Below are positions 44,847 through 53,288 of a DNA stretch of 64,000 nucleotides, one piece after another; the first letter of the stretch is position 1, and every line of letters begins with the position of its first letter. Below the pieces are notes generated by a model. The model was not told the origin of the DNA. It saw only the letters and a program-made list of their open reading frames with translations, and ran no database searches. Made by a program: the position numbers and the translations under genes. The stretch is from positions 124,001 to 188,000 of the forward strand of contig JADLSH010000256.1 of the NCBI GenBank assembly GCA_016169945.1, given 5' to 3'. This stretch comes from Trachythela sp. YZ-2020. Lineage: Eukaryota > Cnidaria > Anthozoa > Malacalcyonacea > Clavulariidae.

Positions 44847-45953
44847 ATGGCATTAGCATTTGGATACACAAAAGATAACCGATACACAACAATCGGTGGT
44901 CAACAAGGACCAACTGGTCCGCAAGGTCCGCAAGGTCCAAATGGCATACAAGGTGAGATTGGTAATCCTGGTCCTCGTGGTCTAAAAGGTCCAAAAGGTG
45001 ACTCCACAGTTGGTCCAACTGGTCCAACTGGTCCAAAAGGCGACTCCTCAGTTGGTCCAACTGGTCCAAAAGGTGACACCACAGTTGGTCCAAAAGGTGA
45101 CACTGGAAGCACTGGTCCTCAAGGAAGACAAGGTCCACATGGACTAACTGGAAATACTGGCCAACAAGGAGTTACTGGCTTAGAAGGTCCACGAGGTTAT
45201 CAGGGTTTACATGGCATTAAAGGTGATACTGGAATACAAGGTCCGCCAGCCATTAGAGGAACTGATGGTCCAAAAGGTGACCAAGGTGATAAAGGTGACA
45301 AAGGTAATATTGGTCCAAGAGGTTTCACTGGCTTAGAAGGTTCAAAAGGTGCTACCGGTAACCTTGGTGCTCAGGGTAACTCTGGTTCTCGTGGCCAAAA
45401 AGGTAACAAAGGTGACAAAGGTGACGCTGGCCATCGTGGACCGACTGGACTAACTGGACAAACTGGTCCCGCTGGTTCTAATAATTTTTTGGTTACTTTT
45501 CACTCTAATCCAGGTAAGCACTCACTCATATCTGCAAAAGATAATATATTCTGTACTAGAAATAACAACCTAATCACGAAGATAATAATAACCACCGCTG
45601 GAGATTACATAGTTAAATACAAACTAACTTTGATACCGACTTATTTCGAATCTGGTAGTCCAAACATTACTAAAACCACAGGTTGGTTCTCCAGAGACGA
45701 CGCCGACTACGCAGACCTGGACACATGTGTCTATATAGAAAATGTCATTAAAACCCAGTTTAAAGTTGTGACAAAGGGTTCCATATATGGTTCAAAATTT
45801 GTACATCAAATTTACATGGAAGGTCTTATCACAATTGCAAAAGGGGCGACAGTCGAACTAAAATCTTACACAAATTACTTTGGCGATGACTACTCTTACC
45901 TTCTTTACGATGTCTTAGACCCAGTCATGGTTTTTACAAAGGTTAGCGGGTAA
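44847..45953 (+). CDS. Collagen-like putative fibre protein
   Basis: 368 aa. Residues 1-20 form a short head ([20 protein letters not shown]); residues about 21-212 are almost unbroken Gly-X-Y triplets, many GPT, GPK, GDK and GDS, with a few irregular joints; residues about 213-368 form a compact beta-rich C-terminal domain with no clear family, placed where trimeric C1q/TNF-like heads sit in other collagen-like proteins. The design matches a trimeric fibre: N-terminal anchor, rod and receptor-binding knob. It starts 8 bp after hairpin 1 and is followed by the packaging ATPase. Adenovirus fibres have the same three-part plan but not this fold. Confidence 0.7.
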   Translation: MALAFGYTKDNRYTTIGGQQGPTGPQGPQGPNGIQGEIGNPGPRGLKGPKGDSTVGPTGPTGPKGDSSVGPTGPKGDTTVGPKGDTGSTGPQGRQGPHGLTGNTGQQGVTGLEGPRGYQGLHGIKGDTGIQGPPAIRGTDGPKGDQGDKGDKGNIGPRGFTGLEGSKGATGNLGAQGNSGSRGQKGNKGDKGDAGHRGPTGLTGQTGPAGSNNFLVTFHSNPGKHSLISAKDNIFCTRNNNLITKIIITTAGDYIVKYKLTLIPTYFESGSPNITKTTGWFSRDDADYADLDTCVYIENVIKTQFKVVTKGSIYGSKFVHQIYMEGLITIAKGATVELKSYTNYFGDDYSYLLYDVLDPVMVFTKVSG

Positions 45954-45975
45954 AAAAACTAAAGAGAGAATAAAA

Positions 45976-46566
45976 ATGAGAACACCATTTAACATGCTAA
46001 TAACAGGTTCGACAGAGTGTGGTAAGACATACTATCTGTTAAACATGTTGGTTAACGAGTACAACGGTCACTTCCAATACATATTTTTAATATGCCCAAC
46101 GTTTGAGTACAACCAGACTTACCAAAACTGGTCGTACAAAAACTCGCCTGGTTTTTACACGATACAATGTGACCAAGACCAAGTCGACACATTTTTAAAA
46201 TACATATCGAATACATTCAAGGGAACTAACTCGTTGATAATCTTAGACGACTGTGCAAGTTCTAAGTCAGTTAAGACAAGAACATCAGAGCTAGTTAACT
46301 TAGCTTTCTCAGCCAGACATTACAACCTAAGTACGATAGTCGTCACGCAAAAATTAACGGCAATCACACCAGCTTATCGTGAAAACATAGCCAAGCTTGT
46401 AGTGTTTGACACACCCAGCGCTCTCGCATGGAAAACCATCACAGATGAGTTCTTAGACATCTCCAAACAAGAACAAGACGCACTACGAAAAGCTCTTAAA
46501 GAAAACAAATACGCAAGGTTAGAGATCAACCTTAGATTTCCTCGTTCACATAATATCATGGTGTAA
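45976..46566 (+). CDS. DNA-packaging ATPase (FtsK/HerA, A32-like)
   Basis: 196 aa. Walker A GSTECGKT at residues 11-18 and Walker B LIILDD at about 87-92 fit the packaging ATPases of Polintons, adintoviruses and NCLDVs, which pump the genome into capsids. VVTQKLTAITPAYRENIAK at about 122-140 matches the sensor/arginine region following Walker B in this family. AGAGAATAAAA directly precedes the ATG. Length is short, as usual for Polinton ATPases. Intact. Confidence 0.92.
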   Translation: MRTPFNMLITGSTECGKTYYLLNMLVNEYNGHFQYIFLICPTFEYNQTYQNWSYKNSPGFYTIQCDQDQVDTFLKYISNTFKGTNSLIILDDCASSKSVKTRTSELVNLAFSARHYNLSTIVVTQKLTAITPAYRENIAKLVVFDTPSALAWKTITDEFLDISKQEQDALRKALKENKYARLEINLRFPRSHNIMV

Positions 46567-46576
46567 ATAAATAATT

Positions 46577-47092
46577 ATGGATGACATAGATGTTTTACGC
46601 GAAGAACTAATAGATCTTTCTGAGAAAGGTTACATTAACCAAACTAAGGTCTTTTTAAAAAACAAAAAAAGAGCAACACTTAAGGTGTTACAAAAGATAA
46701 AAGACGAATATCTAAAAAACAGAGACGACAAAAGTAAACATAAGATGGCTGTGAATTTTGTGTTGTTGTCTGTGAGTATCGTCGATAATTTTTGTGACAG
46801 TTACTTTAAAATTATTAACAAGTCAAAGTTTTTAGAAAAGGTACTAGGTGACGAGAACATCATGTTTGTCATCAAAGACATAATGCCTAGTTACACGCCA
46901 GACGAATATTACAGTAAGTACTTATTTGCGTCTATTTCGATAGGTACTTTGTGTTACAACCATGTTGTCTTAGTAACCGCGTCAGGTAGCGAAAACATAC
47001 AACATGACGACGAAGACATACAACATGACGACAACGAAGTCAACGAAGTCAACGAAGTCAACGAAGTTAAACAACCTTGTGATGATGTCTAA
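46577..47092 (+). CDS. Unrecognised 171-aa Polinton protein
   Basis: Follows the ATPase by 10 bp. The N-terminal half is helical and basic (KVFLKNKKRATLKVLQKIKD); the middle is hydrophobic-mixed (AVNFVLLSVSIVDNFCDSYF); the C-terminus is acidic and repetitive, with an NEV tripeptide run encoded by tandem 9-bp AACGAAGTC units at 47035-47068. No family recognised. Its place in the ATPase transcription unit suggests an assembly or structural role, but nothing in the sequence proves that. Confidence 0.6.
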   Translation: MDDIDVLREELIDLSEKGYINQTKVFLKNKKRATLKVLQKIKDEYLKNRDDKSKHKMAVNFVLLSVSIVDNFCDSYFKIINKSKFLEKVLGDENIMFVIKDIMPSYTPDEYYSKYLFASISIGTLCYNHVVLVTASGSENIQHDDEDIQHDDNEVNEVNEVNEVKQPCDDV

Positions 47093-47103
47093 GACACTTA
47101 AAA

Positions 47104-47129
47104 ATTTGTAACCTTGTTGGGTTACAAAT
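47104..47129. terminator. Gene-end hairpin 2
   Basis: ATTTGTAACC-TTGTTG-GGTTACAAAT, the same 10-bp stem as hairpin 1, between convergent genes ending at 47092 and 47157. Confidence 0.75.
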
Positions 47130-47156
47130 ATTTTAACGTGCGCCTCGCTTCGCTCG

Positions 47157-47693
47157 TCACTCTACATCATCAAAGTCACAGCTTTTGCACGCTATGCAAT
47201 TTGTTGTGTCACTCGTGTCACTCTCGCACGCATATGTGTTATAACTATAACCGATACCGAGCGCACCAGTCGCATAACAATCACAACATGTAAAACAATT
47301 TTCACATGTCATACAAATATAAGTGTCGTATGGGTCAACAGATGCATCGTAGTCTTCGCCTTCGTTAATGTTTTTATGACACTTTGGACATATAACAACT
47401 TCTTGGTCTTCGTCATCTTCGTCGCTACATGTTGGGCACTTTTCACTTACATCGCTCTCACATATTGAACAACATTCAGTCTCACTGTCACATGAACATA
47501 CACTTTCGTTTTCGCTCGCTACGCTACGCTCGTCGTCGCTCTCAATGAAGTTATCATTGTCGTACTCCTCATTACCATTGAAGTCGTTACTTTGCTCCTC
47601 TTTGATTAGTTCTTGCTTGTAATCGTCTAGTGGTTTAACTTTTGGTAATTTTTTGATGGTTTGAATAATTTTGTCAACACTTATGGTTCCCAT
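47157..47693 (-). CDS. Acidic cysteine-rich protein, putative zinc-binding
   Basis: 178 aa. A helical start (IDKIIQTIKKLPKVKPLDDY) leads to a long D/E/S-rich centre with CSCDSETECCSICESD, CPTC, VICPKCHKNI, ICMTCENCFTCCDC and a final CIACKSC. Paired CxxC units imply several zinc ribbons or treble-clef fingers. No family recognised. AATAAATGGG marks the start. It could be a regulator or a structural zinc protein; undecided. Confidence 0.6.
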   Translation of the reverse strand: MGTISVDKIIQTIKKLPKVKPLDDYKQELIKEEQSNDFNGNEEYDNDNFIESDDERSVASENESVCSCDSETECCSICESDVSEKCPTCSDEDDEDQEVVICPKCHKNINEGEDYDASVDPYDTYICMTCENCFTCCDCYATGALGIGYSYNTYACESDTSDTTNCIACKSCDFDDVE

Positions 47694-47700
47694 TTATTAA

Positions 47701-47726
47701 ATTTGTAACCCATTTGGGCTACAAAT
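47701..47726. terminator. Gene-end hairpin 3
   Basis: ATTTGTAACC-CATTTG-GGCTACAAAT, nine of ten pairs matched, 3' of the leftward gene ending at 47763. Confidence 0.65.
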
Positions 47727-47762
47727 TCACACACTTTGTTCACACACTTCGACTTCGTGTCT

Positions 47763-48164
47763 TTAATCCTCAGCGATATCATCTGACACAAACTCACCAG
47801 CTTTGCTCAGTTTTTTTACCTTGAAGTTTAAATACTTAACTTCGTCTTTTGTTGTGTACACAGAGTCACACTCAAAAACCACATCAACAAGCAACCTACT
47901 CTTATTGAGTAACTCTTTGTGTTGTTTTTCTGTTAGACCACCTACCGACAAGTATAATGTGTTATTTTTTGAACCAAACAGAACAGGTTTTGTTTCGTGT
48001 TCGGTTTTTAGACTTGAGATCTGTTTGAGATACTCATCGTCGTCTATGACAATTGGGATTCTATAACCGCCATTTTTAAACTTTGACTTCTCAACACCCC
48101 ATGTTAAACAGTCGTTGATCTTAAATACTTTAGGACTTTCAAGTTTTAATGTACTTCCACTCAT
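47763..48164 (-). CDS. Unrecognised 133-aa Polinton protein
   Basis: The open frame extends to 48251, but I place the start at 48164 (MSGSTLKLESPKVFKIND) because AATAAAAGA lies just before that ATG, as at the element's other genes, and the longer start would overlap the upstream gene by 38 bp. The sequence is beta-like with alternating polar strands (FGSKNNTLYLSVGGL, LVDVVFECDSVYTTKDEV) and an acidic end. It resembles small single-strand-binding or OB-type proteins in style, but no motif proves this. Confidence 0.5.
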   Translation of the reverse strand: MSGSTLKLESPKVFKINDCLTWGVEKSKFKNGGYRIPIVIDDDEYLKQISSLKTEHETKPVLFGSKNNTLYLSVGGLTEKQHKELLNKSRLLVDVVFECDSVYTTKDEVKYLNFKVKKLSKAGEFVSDDIAED

Positions 48165-48213
48165 TCTTTTATTTAAGTTATTTAGTCGTAGACGAATTCT
48201 TATAAGACCTTGC

Positions 48214-49623
48214 TTAGCGCCTTTTAGCTTGAATTTGATCGTATACAACATATCCTAACGCTATCGCTAACAACCACATGTTGTTACCCAACCATGACAA
48301 ACCTTTGGCACCCATACTTAGAACTGTCGATAGAATGCTACCGATGGCGCCAAACACTGGTCCCATCTTACTAAGAATTTTAGCGAGACCCTTACCAAAA
48401 GTTGACACACCACGAGCACCGGCAGCGAGAGCACTTCTACTAGCCGTGACGATCCCAGTTATCAAACCAGCGATACTTACACTTAAGGCTGATGTGATAC
48501 CTAGGTTCTTTTTTGCCCACTTTTTAAATCTTTCAAACTTACCTAGTGGATTGTTATCAGTCTCTTCCTGAACAATTTGTATAACTTCCTCAAGAGCAGG
48601 TCTTACTCCCATGCGTAACCTTAATCTATCTTGTTTTAATTCCGCAATGACAGACACTGCTTTGTACAAAGATTTTTTATCAGGGTCCTGTTCTGCCTCT
48701 GATCGTTCTTGCCAATTTTTTATCACAACATCTAGGATCTCTATCTTTTTCTCTAAAGTAACACCCTCTTTGTTAATATCAAATTCAAAGATACCTTGTA
48801 TTTCGCTGAACCATTGGACATGTTTAGATCCTCTGGGTGTTTTACCTTCATTTAAATCTTTCATCTCAATGTTTTCAGCTTGTTTTTGTGTCTCATTAAC
48901 CTTTTCATCGATGGTGCTTTTTAGAACCTCCTCAGAATTTTTAATTACATCTTCATTTAACTCTTCGCTAAAAACACCGGCTTGTTTTTCCACAACACTG
49001 TCAGCTGTCTTACCATGTTCTATTGTAACTTTTATCATATCAGCTGTGTAACTATCTCTGGCTCTTTTAGCTGCGTTACTATTAGTACTTGCCGGACTAA
49101 TCCTACCGCGGCCATTAATGTTATAAATATTAACCGCGTCACCACCAACCCCATAATTTATTCCAATGACACGACCGGCGGAGTTCCTCCTAACTGATAA
49201 TTTTGCAATTAAGTCCTGTGACTCTGGACCGTCGTCTTCGTCTAAATTAACATTTAGGTACTCTTTAAACACATTTCTTACTGACATAGTGTGTAAGTTT
49301 TCACCCGTCATAATATGGATGCTTTCATCTGGCTTAGCGTCTTTCTTCTTCGTCGTCAAACTTGGTTTTTTAATAGGGGTACTAGTTTGAGGTCCAAGTG
49401 TTTCACCTATTCTTTCCTCTTTTGAACCATCAAGAGGATTGTTTCCAGGGGTTTTTGTGGTGTCATCATCGACATTAGTTTCTTTAACACCATCATCATC
49501 ATCAGGGTTCGGATCTGGGTTTGGATCCCTATTAGGATTATAACTTGGTCTTTTATTTTTTTGCATATCATCCAAAGGTATTTCTTCTGGAACTTCGGGC
49601 ATATCTGGTATATTTGTTGCCAT
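48214..49623 (-). CDS. Putative virion/membrane protein, 469 aa
   Basis: The frame opens at 49722, but the start is put at 49623 (MATNIPDMPEVPEEIPLDD), right after TTAAATAAAATA; the upstream part would overlap the integrase gene. Residues about 1-120 are low-complexity and disordered (PNRDPNPDPNPDDD), the middle is helical and charged, and residues about 385-465 are Gly/Ala-rich hydrophobic (ALAAGARGVSTFGKGLAKIL) ending in a transmembrane-like NNMWLLAIALGYVVYDQI. The C-terminal amphipathic and hydrophobic helices suggest a membrane-active virion component. No homolog recognised. Confidence 0.5.
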   Translation of the reverse strand: MATNIPDMPEVPEEIPLDDMQKNKRPSYNPNRDPNPDPNPDDDDGVKETNVDDDTTKTPGNNPLDGSKEERIGETLGPQTSTPIKKPSLTTKKKDAKPDESIHIMTGENLHTMSVRNVFKEYLNVNLDEDDGPESQDLIAKLSVRRNSAGRVIGINYGVGGDAVNIYNINGRGRISPASTNSNAAKRARDSYTADMIKVTIEHGKTADSVVEKQAGVFSEELNEDVIKNSEEVLKSTIDEKVNETQKQAENIEMKDLNEGKTPRGSKHVQWFSEIQGIFEFDINKEGVTLEKKIEILDVVIKNWQERSEAEQDPDKKSLYKAVSVIAELKQDRLRLRMGVRPALEEVIQIVQEETDNNPLGKFERFKKWAKKNLGITSALSVSIAGLITGIVTASRSALAAGARGVSTFGKGLAKILSKMGPVFGAIGSILSTVLSMGAKGLSWLGNNMWLLAIALGYVVYDQIQAKRR

Positions 49624-49627
49624 TATT

Positions 49628-50650
49628 TTATTTAACCTCACTAAGTTCTCTCTCGTAAAATTTACCGTGTATTTTTTCCCCAGTTTCGATGTCTTGTATT
49701 TTGTACATGACGGGATCACCATGATTAACCTCTATGATCTTAAATGTTTCTTCTGTAAAATTAACAGTGTAACCTTTTACAAATCTGGTACCAGTGTGAT
49801 ATTTTTCAACCCTAACGGTGTCACCAACTTTATATCGTGGCTTTTTTATTTTGTTGCCAGTCCCGCCGCTCTCGCTGACGCTCGTCGCTACGCTCCCGTA
49901 CAAAGTAACCCAGACATCATCTTTGTTTTTCTCGTTGACATCTGTTGGTTTCATCTTGATGCTTCTGTGCACGCTGTGGTTGTAGTTAAATGTGACATCA
50001 TCTAAAATATGTAACCACTTGTTGGTCTTGTGTTCTGTGAAATATTTCCACATCGTTGTTTTAAGAGTTCTGTTTAGTCTCTCAACGAGGGCTGCCTTTC
50101 TGTTAAAAAAGGCCTTGCCACCTTTTTTAATTAGCGTTGTAAAATGTTTTATACCAAGTTTGTCAAGTAACGCATTGACATTTTTGTTCTTAAATTCGTT
50201 ACCGTCATCGTATTGGACGACATCTGGGTACTTACCGAACCTAACTTTAAATTCACCTAATATTTTTTCCATAGCGTGAGAGACATCAAGACCACCTTTT
50301 GTTTTGCTTGGCTCTGTGAAAGCATATCTTGATAATATTTCTATCGATGTTAAAATCCAACGGTAGCCATCGTTACTAGGCTTACGACCCTCTGTCATAT
50401 CAACTAAGTCTAATTGTAGTTGTTCCCCAAGATCACTAACAATAGTTTTACGATAGACATGCTTGCCGGCTTTTTGTTTTGTAGTTGTATAAGTATTTTG
50501 AGTTAAGATCCACTCTTTGACTTGTTTACGAGTGACATCTAAGCCGGTCTCTTTTGCTTTTTGGTACAATCTTTCGACAGACTGATAACCGGTACCTGGT
50601 GAATGATACAAATCTCTAAGACCTTGTTCTGTTTCAAAATGTGTTGTCAT
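49628..50650 (-). CDS. Retroviral-type (DDE) integrase
   Basis: 340 aa. A helical N-terminal domain (residues 1-60) precedes the rve core. Catalytic candidates are D81 in QLDLVDM, D148 in QYDDGNEF and E190 in ALVERLNRTLK; the D-E spacing is slightly longer than the classical 35. The C-terminal part PRYKVGDTVRVEK is an SH3-like DNA-binding fold as in Ty3/Gypsy and Polinton integrases. It inserts the element with a 6-bp duplication, matching CACGTG at the ends. The start follows GAAATAAA. It is transcribed divergently from the coiled-coil gene across the symmetric repeat region. Intact. Confidence 0.95.
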   Translation of the reverse strand: MTTHFETEQGLRDLYHSPGTGYQSVERLYQKAKETGLDVTRKQVKEWILTQNTYTTTKQKAGKHVYRKTIVSDLGEQLQLDLVDMTEGRKPSNDGYRWILTSIEILSRYAFTEPSKTKGGLDVSHAMEKILGEFKVRFGKYPDVVQYDDGNEFKNKNVNALLDKLGIKHFTTLIKKGGKAFFNRKAALVERLNRTLKTTMWKYFTEHKTNKWLHILDDVTFNYNHSVHRSIKMKPTDVNEKNKDDVWVTLYGSVATSVSESGGTGNKIKKPRYKVGDTVRVEKYHTGTRFVKGYTVNFTEETFKIIEVNHGDPVMYKIQDIETGEKIHGKFYERELSEVK

Positions 50651-50654
50651 TTTA

Positions 50655-51426
50655 TTTCACAGCATGTACATCGCAAATCAGAGAGTGCATGTCTCTGAAA
50701 ATCCCTGTTTGTGTGTGAAATAAAAATTTTAAAAAATCATGGTAATCACCTAAAACATTAAAAATGGACAGGTACACGAGACACACGAGCAAGACAGACT
50801 CATAACTCATTTTTTTTTACAAGTAAGTACATCGCAAATCAGAGCGTGCATGTCTCTGAAAATCCCTGTCTGTGTGTGAAATAAAAATTTTAAAAACTCA
50901 TGGTAATCACCTAAAACATTAAAAATGGACAGGTACACGAGACACACGAGCAAGACAGACTCATAACTCATTTTTTTTTTACAAGTAAGTACATCGCAAA
51001 TCAGAGCGTGCATGTCTCTGAAAATCCCTGTCTGTGTGTGAAATAAAAATTTTTAAAAACTCATGGTAATCACCTAAAACATTAAAAATGGACAGGTACA
51101 TATCACCGCCTGTGTAACTCATTTGTGGTGTCCAAGTTTGTCATTATAGGTGATTACCTATGTTTTTTATTTATTTTATTCTGTGAAATAATTAGGGATT
51201 TCCAGAGCGTGTCACACACACACACAGTGTACATAACTATAAAAAAAAATGAGTTATGATATGTGTGTGTGTGGTGTGTGTGTGTGTGGTGTGGTGTCCA
51301 AGTTTGTCATTATAGGTGATTACCTATGTTTTTTTATTTATTTTATTCTGTGAAATAATTAGGGATTTCCAGAGCGTGTCACACACAAACACAGTGTACA
51401 TAACTATAAAAAAAAAATGAGTTATG

Positions 51427-51472
<46 letters not shown>

Positions 51473-51640
51473 TGTGGTGTCCATTTTTAATGTTTTAGGT
51501 GATTACCATGAGTTTTTAAAAAATTTTATTTCACACACAGACAGGGATTTCCAGAGCGTGTCACGCTCTGATTCACAGTGTACATAACTATAAAAAAAAA
51601 TGAGTTGTAATATGTGTGTGTGTGTGTGTGGTGTGTGTGG
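50655..51640. repeat. Symmetric repeat region between divergent genes
   Basis: Left side: about 2.7 direct units of roughly 162 bp (starting near 50666, 50828 and 50991), each with ACATCGCAAATCAGAG, AATCCCTGT, GTAATCACCTAAAAC and GACAGACTCATAACTCATTT. Right side: about three inverted units of roughly 175-185 bp (near 51124, 51297 and 51480) with TAGGTGATTACC, AGGGATTTCCAGAGCGTG, GTGTACATAACTATAAAAAA and (GT)n. Together they form a large imperfect palindrome centred near 51110. It lies between the divergent integrase and coiled-coil genes; promoter or replication use is inferred. Confidence 0.85.
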
Positions 51641-51641
51641 T

Positions 51642-51648
51642 TATATAA
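51642..51648 (+). promoter_or_regulatory. TATA box for the coiled-coil protein gene
   Basis: TATATAA directly after the (GT)n run and 38 bp before the chosen ATG at 51686; AATAAAGAGAGAGAT lies between, matching the start-codon context of the element's other genes. Confidence 0.5.
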
Positions 51649-51685
51649 GAATATGTCCAAGTTTTGTTTTAATAAAGAGAGAGAT

Positions 51686-52543
51686 ATGACTACACAAATC
51701 TTAAGTTTAACAACTTTACCTGTTAACACAATTATCAAAGTAAAAAGTTTTGAGGTACAACGAAAATATGGTTTGGACGACATCGTTATAACAACCACGA
51801 GTGATAGCGAGAAATATTTAGGTGGTTGGTTTCTTCTAGCTCAAAAAGATAACATTCGAGATGGGAGTTTTGTTCGACTAGATGGACTTAAGAACCCAAG
51901 CGTTGGTAACAAAAACAAAAAACAAATGTCTTGTGTTGTTTTTCAAGAGGGTGAAGACCCAAACGTCTTAGTAGAAGATGTTAAAAAGAACATTAAACAC
52001 CAAGCACAATTACATTTACAAAACAACCAAATGATTCGTGACGAAAAAATGCAACAAAAAGAGTTACATCAAAAACTTAAACTTGAAAACGCTGTCTTGA
52101 AAAACAAATTACTAAGTGAAAAACTTGCAAGACAAGATTTACGTAAAGAGAGAGAACTAACCAATGAAAAAGTTAAACTAGAAAAACAAAAACTTAGAGA
52201 GGCTAAACAACTAGCTGCGCTTGAAGAGAAAGAAAGAAAAGAACAACTAAAAAGTTTAAAACTAAGAAGAGCTAGGTATGCAGAAGAGTATGAGCGTAAG
52301 ATGCACATTGAAAATTTAAAATTCAAAGAAAGCTTGGATGCATCTTTTGAAAGAGATCGTAAAGAACGAGAACGTGAAAATAAAGATCAACACAATAGGT
52401 ATCTAGTAGAGGAAAAGCAGCGCAGGCTAGATAGGGAAAAGTATAACGAAATAGCTAGGCAAAGAGACTTATTGGCTTATGGTGGTGATGTTAGTAAGTT
52501 GACTAAAGAACCACCTATAGTTATTAGCGGTGTACTTAGATAG
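51686..52543 (+). CDS. Long coiled-coil protein with N-terminal beta domain, 285 aa
   Basis: The start is placed at MTTQILSLTTLPVNTIIKV because a TATA box and AATAAAG lie just upstream; the longer frame would read through the (GT)n run. Residues about 1-100 form a beta-like domain (SDSEKYLGGWFLLAQKDNI, NKNKKQMSCVVF); residues about 105-270 are an almost continuous charged coiled coil (ELHQKLKLENAVLKNKLLSE). No named family. An elongated core, scaffold or packaging role is possible; the function is unknown. Confidence 0.6.
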   Translation: MTTQILSLTTLPVNTIIKVKSFEVQRKYGLDDIVITTTSDSEKYLGGWFLLAQKDNIRDGSFVRLDGLKNPSVGNKNKKQMSCVVFQEGEDPNVLVEDVKKNIKHQAQLHLQNNQMIRDEKMQQKELHQKLKLENAVLKNKLLSEKLARQDLRKERELTNEKVKLEKQKLREAKQLAALEEKERKEQLKSLKLRRARYAEEYERKMHIENLKFKESLDASFERDRKERERENKDQHNRYLVEEKQRRLDREKYNEIARQRDLLAYGGDVSKLTKEPPIVISGVLR

Positions 52544-52562
52544 AACATGAGAGAACCACATA

Positions 52563-52591
52563 TTTTAGTAAGCCAAAATGGCTTACTAAAA
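52563..52591. terminator. Gene-end hairpin 4
   Basis: TTTTAGTAAGCCA-AAA-TGGCTTACTAAAA, a perfect 13-bp stem, between convergent genes ending at 52543 and 52629. Confidence 0.8.
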
Positions 52592-52628
52592 AAAATTTAA
52601 AGACCGCGCGCTTGTTTAGAGTTAAAAT

Positions 52629-53267
52629 TTAAACCATCTCGAGATCTAACAAGGCACTCATGTTTACATGTTTGTCAATGTTAGTCGTAAGTTTAAAACT
52701 CAAAGAGTTAAAACTTTGTACGATAGGTGTTTTTGAGTTGATGTTATCGTAGAACTCCAAGGTGTCTATTAAGAGCTGTGATGACGAGATTGGTAACGAA
52801 GCTATTATTTGACATGGCTTACCGTTTGTGTCGAAGTTTTGGTAAGTGTTCACGATGTTACATTCGATGTTGATGTATTTCAAACCATGGTTAACGTCAA
52901 CATGACTGGGACTCGTGTGCCATGCGTCTTTGATCAACGCGGTGTCTGGTAAAAAACCCAACATAGGACCTATGGTGTTTTCTAGGTTCAAAGCTTTTTC
53001 AGATTTTATTGAACATGTTGAGTTTATGTGGTTTGCAACAAGTTCGATACCTTCGTCTTTTAATTTCTTTTGGATATTGGCAAATGTCCAGTAACCAGTC
53101 TCAAACACAATCTTATCGGTACCGTGTTGTATTTGACATCTGATGACATTATGGAACTCCCAAAATATTGTCGCCGATCTGAGATATATCTTACTCTTGT
53201 TATGTTGAAATATATCTAAACTCACAGTTGTCTTGTTCTGTGGTACAAATACTGTTAACTTTGACAT
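52629..53267 (-). CDS. Minor capsid protein (penton), single jelly roll
   Basis: 212 aa, typical for Polinton penton proteins. Features matching that family are the beta-strand start KLTVFVPQNK, ENTIGPMLGF in the middle, HTSPSHVDVNHGLKYINIEC (the NGLxxIxI-type strand) and a C-terminal SLSFKLTTN strand before a short tail. It would occupy the five-fold vertices of an icosahedral particle. Its start lies 21 bp from that of the divergent 470-aa gene, so both share one promoter. Intact. Confidence 0.8.
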   Translation of the reverse strand: MSKLTVFVPQNKTTVSLDIFQHNKSKIYLRSATIFWEFHNVIRCQIQHGTDKIVFETGYWTFANIQKKLKDEGIELVANHINSTCSIKSEKALNLENTIGPMLGFLPDTALIKDAWHTSPSHVDVNHGLKYINIECNIVNTYQNFDTNGKPCQIIASLPISSSQLLIDTLEFYDNINSKTPIVQSFNSLSFKLTTNIDKHVNMSALLDLEMV

Positions 53268-53288
53268 TTTATTTCATGAGAGAATAAA

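Noticed and set aside
44746..45138. 130-aa minus-strand ORF rich in LLDQLDQL, and 44900-45112 rich in PFGPVGP
   Set aside because: Both are antisense shadows of the collagen-like triplet repeats on the plus strand.
50807..51013. 68-aa minus-strand ORF in the symmetric repeat region
   Set aside because: It spans the repeat period and its first and last peptides are identical copies of one unit; no start context and no motif.
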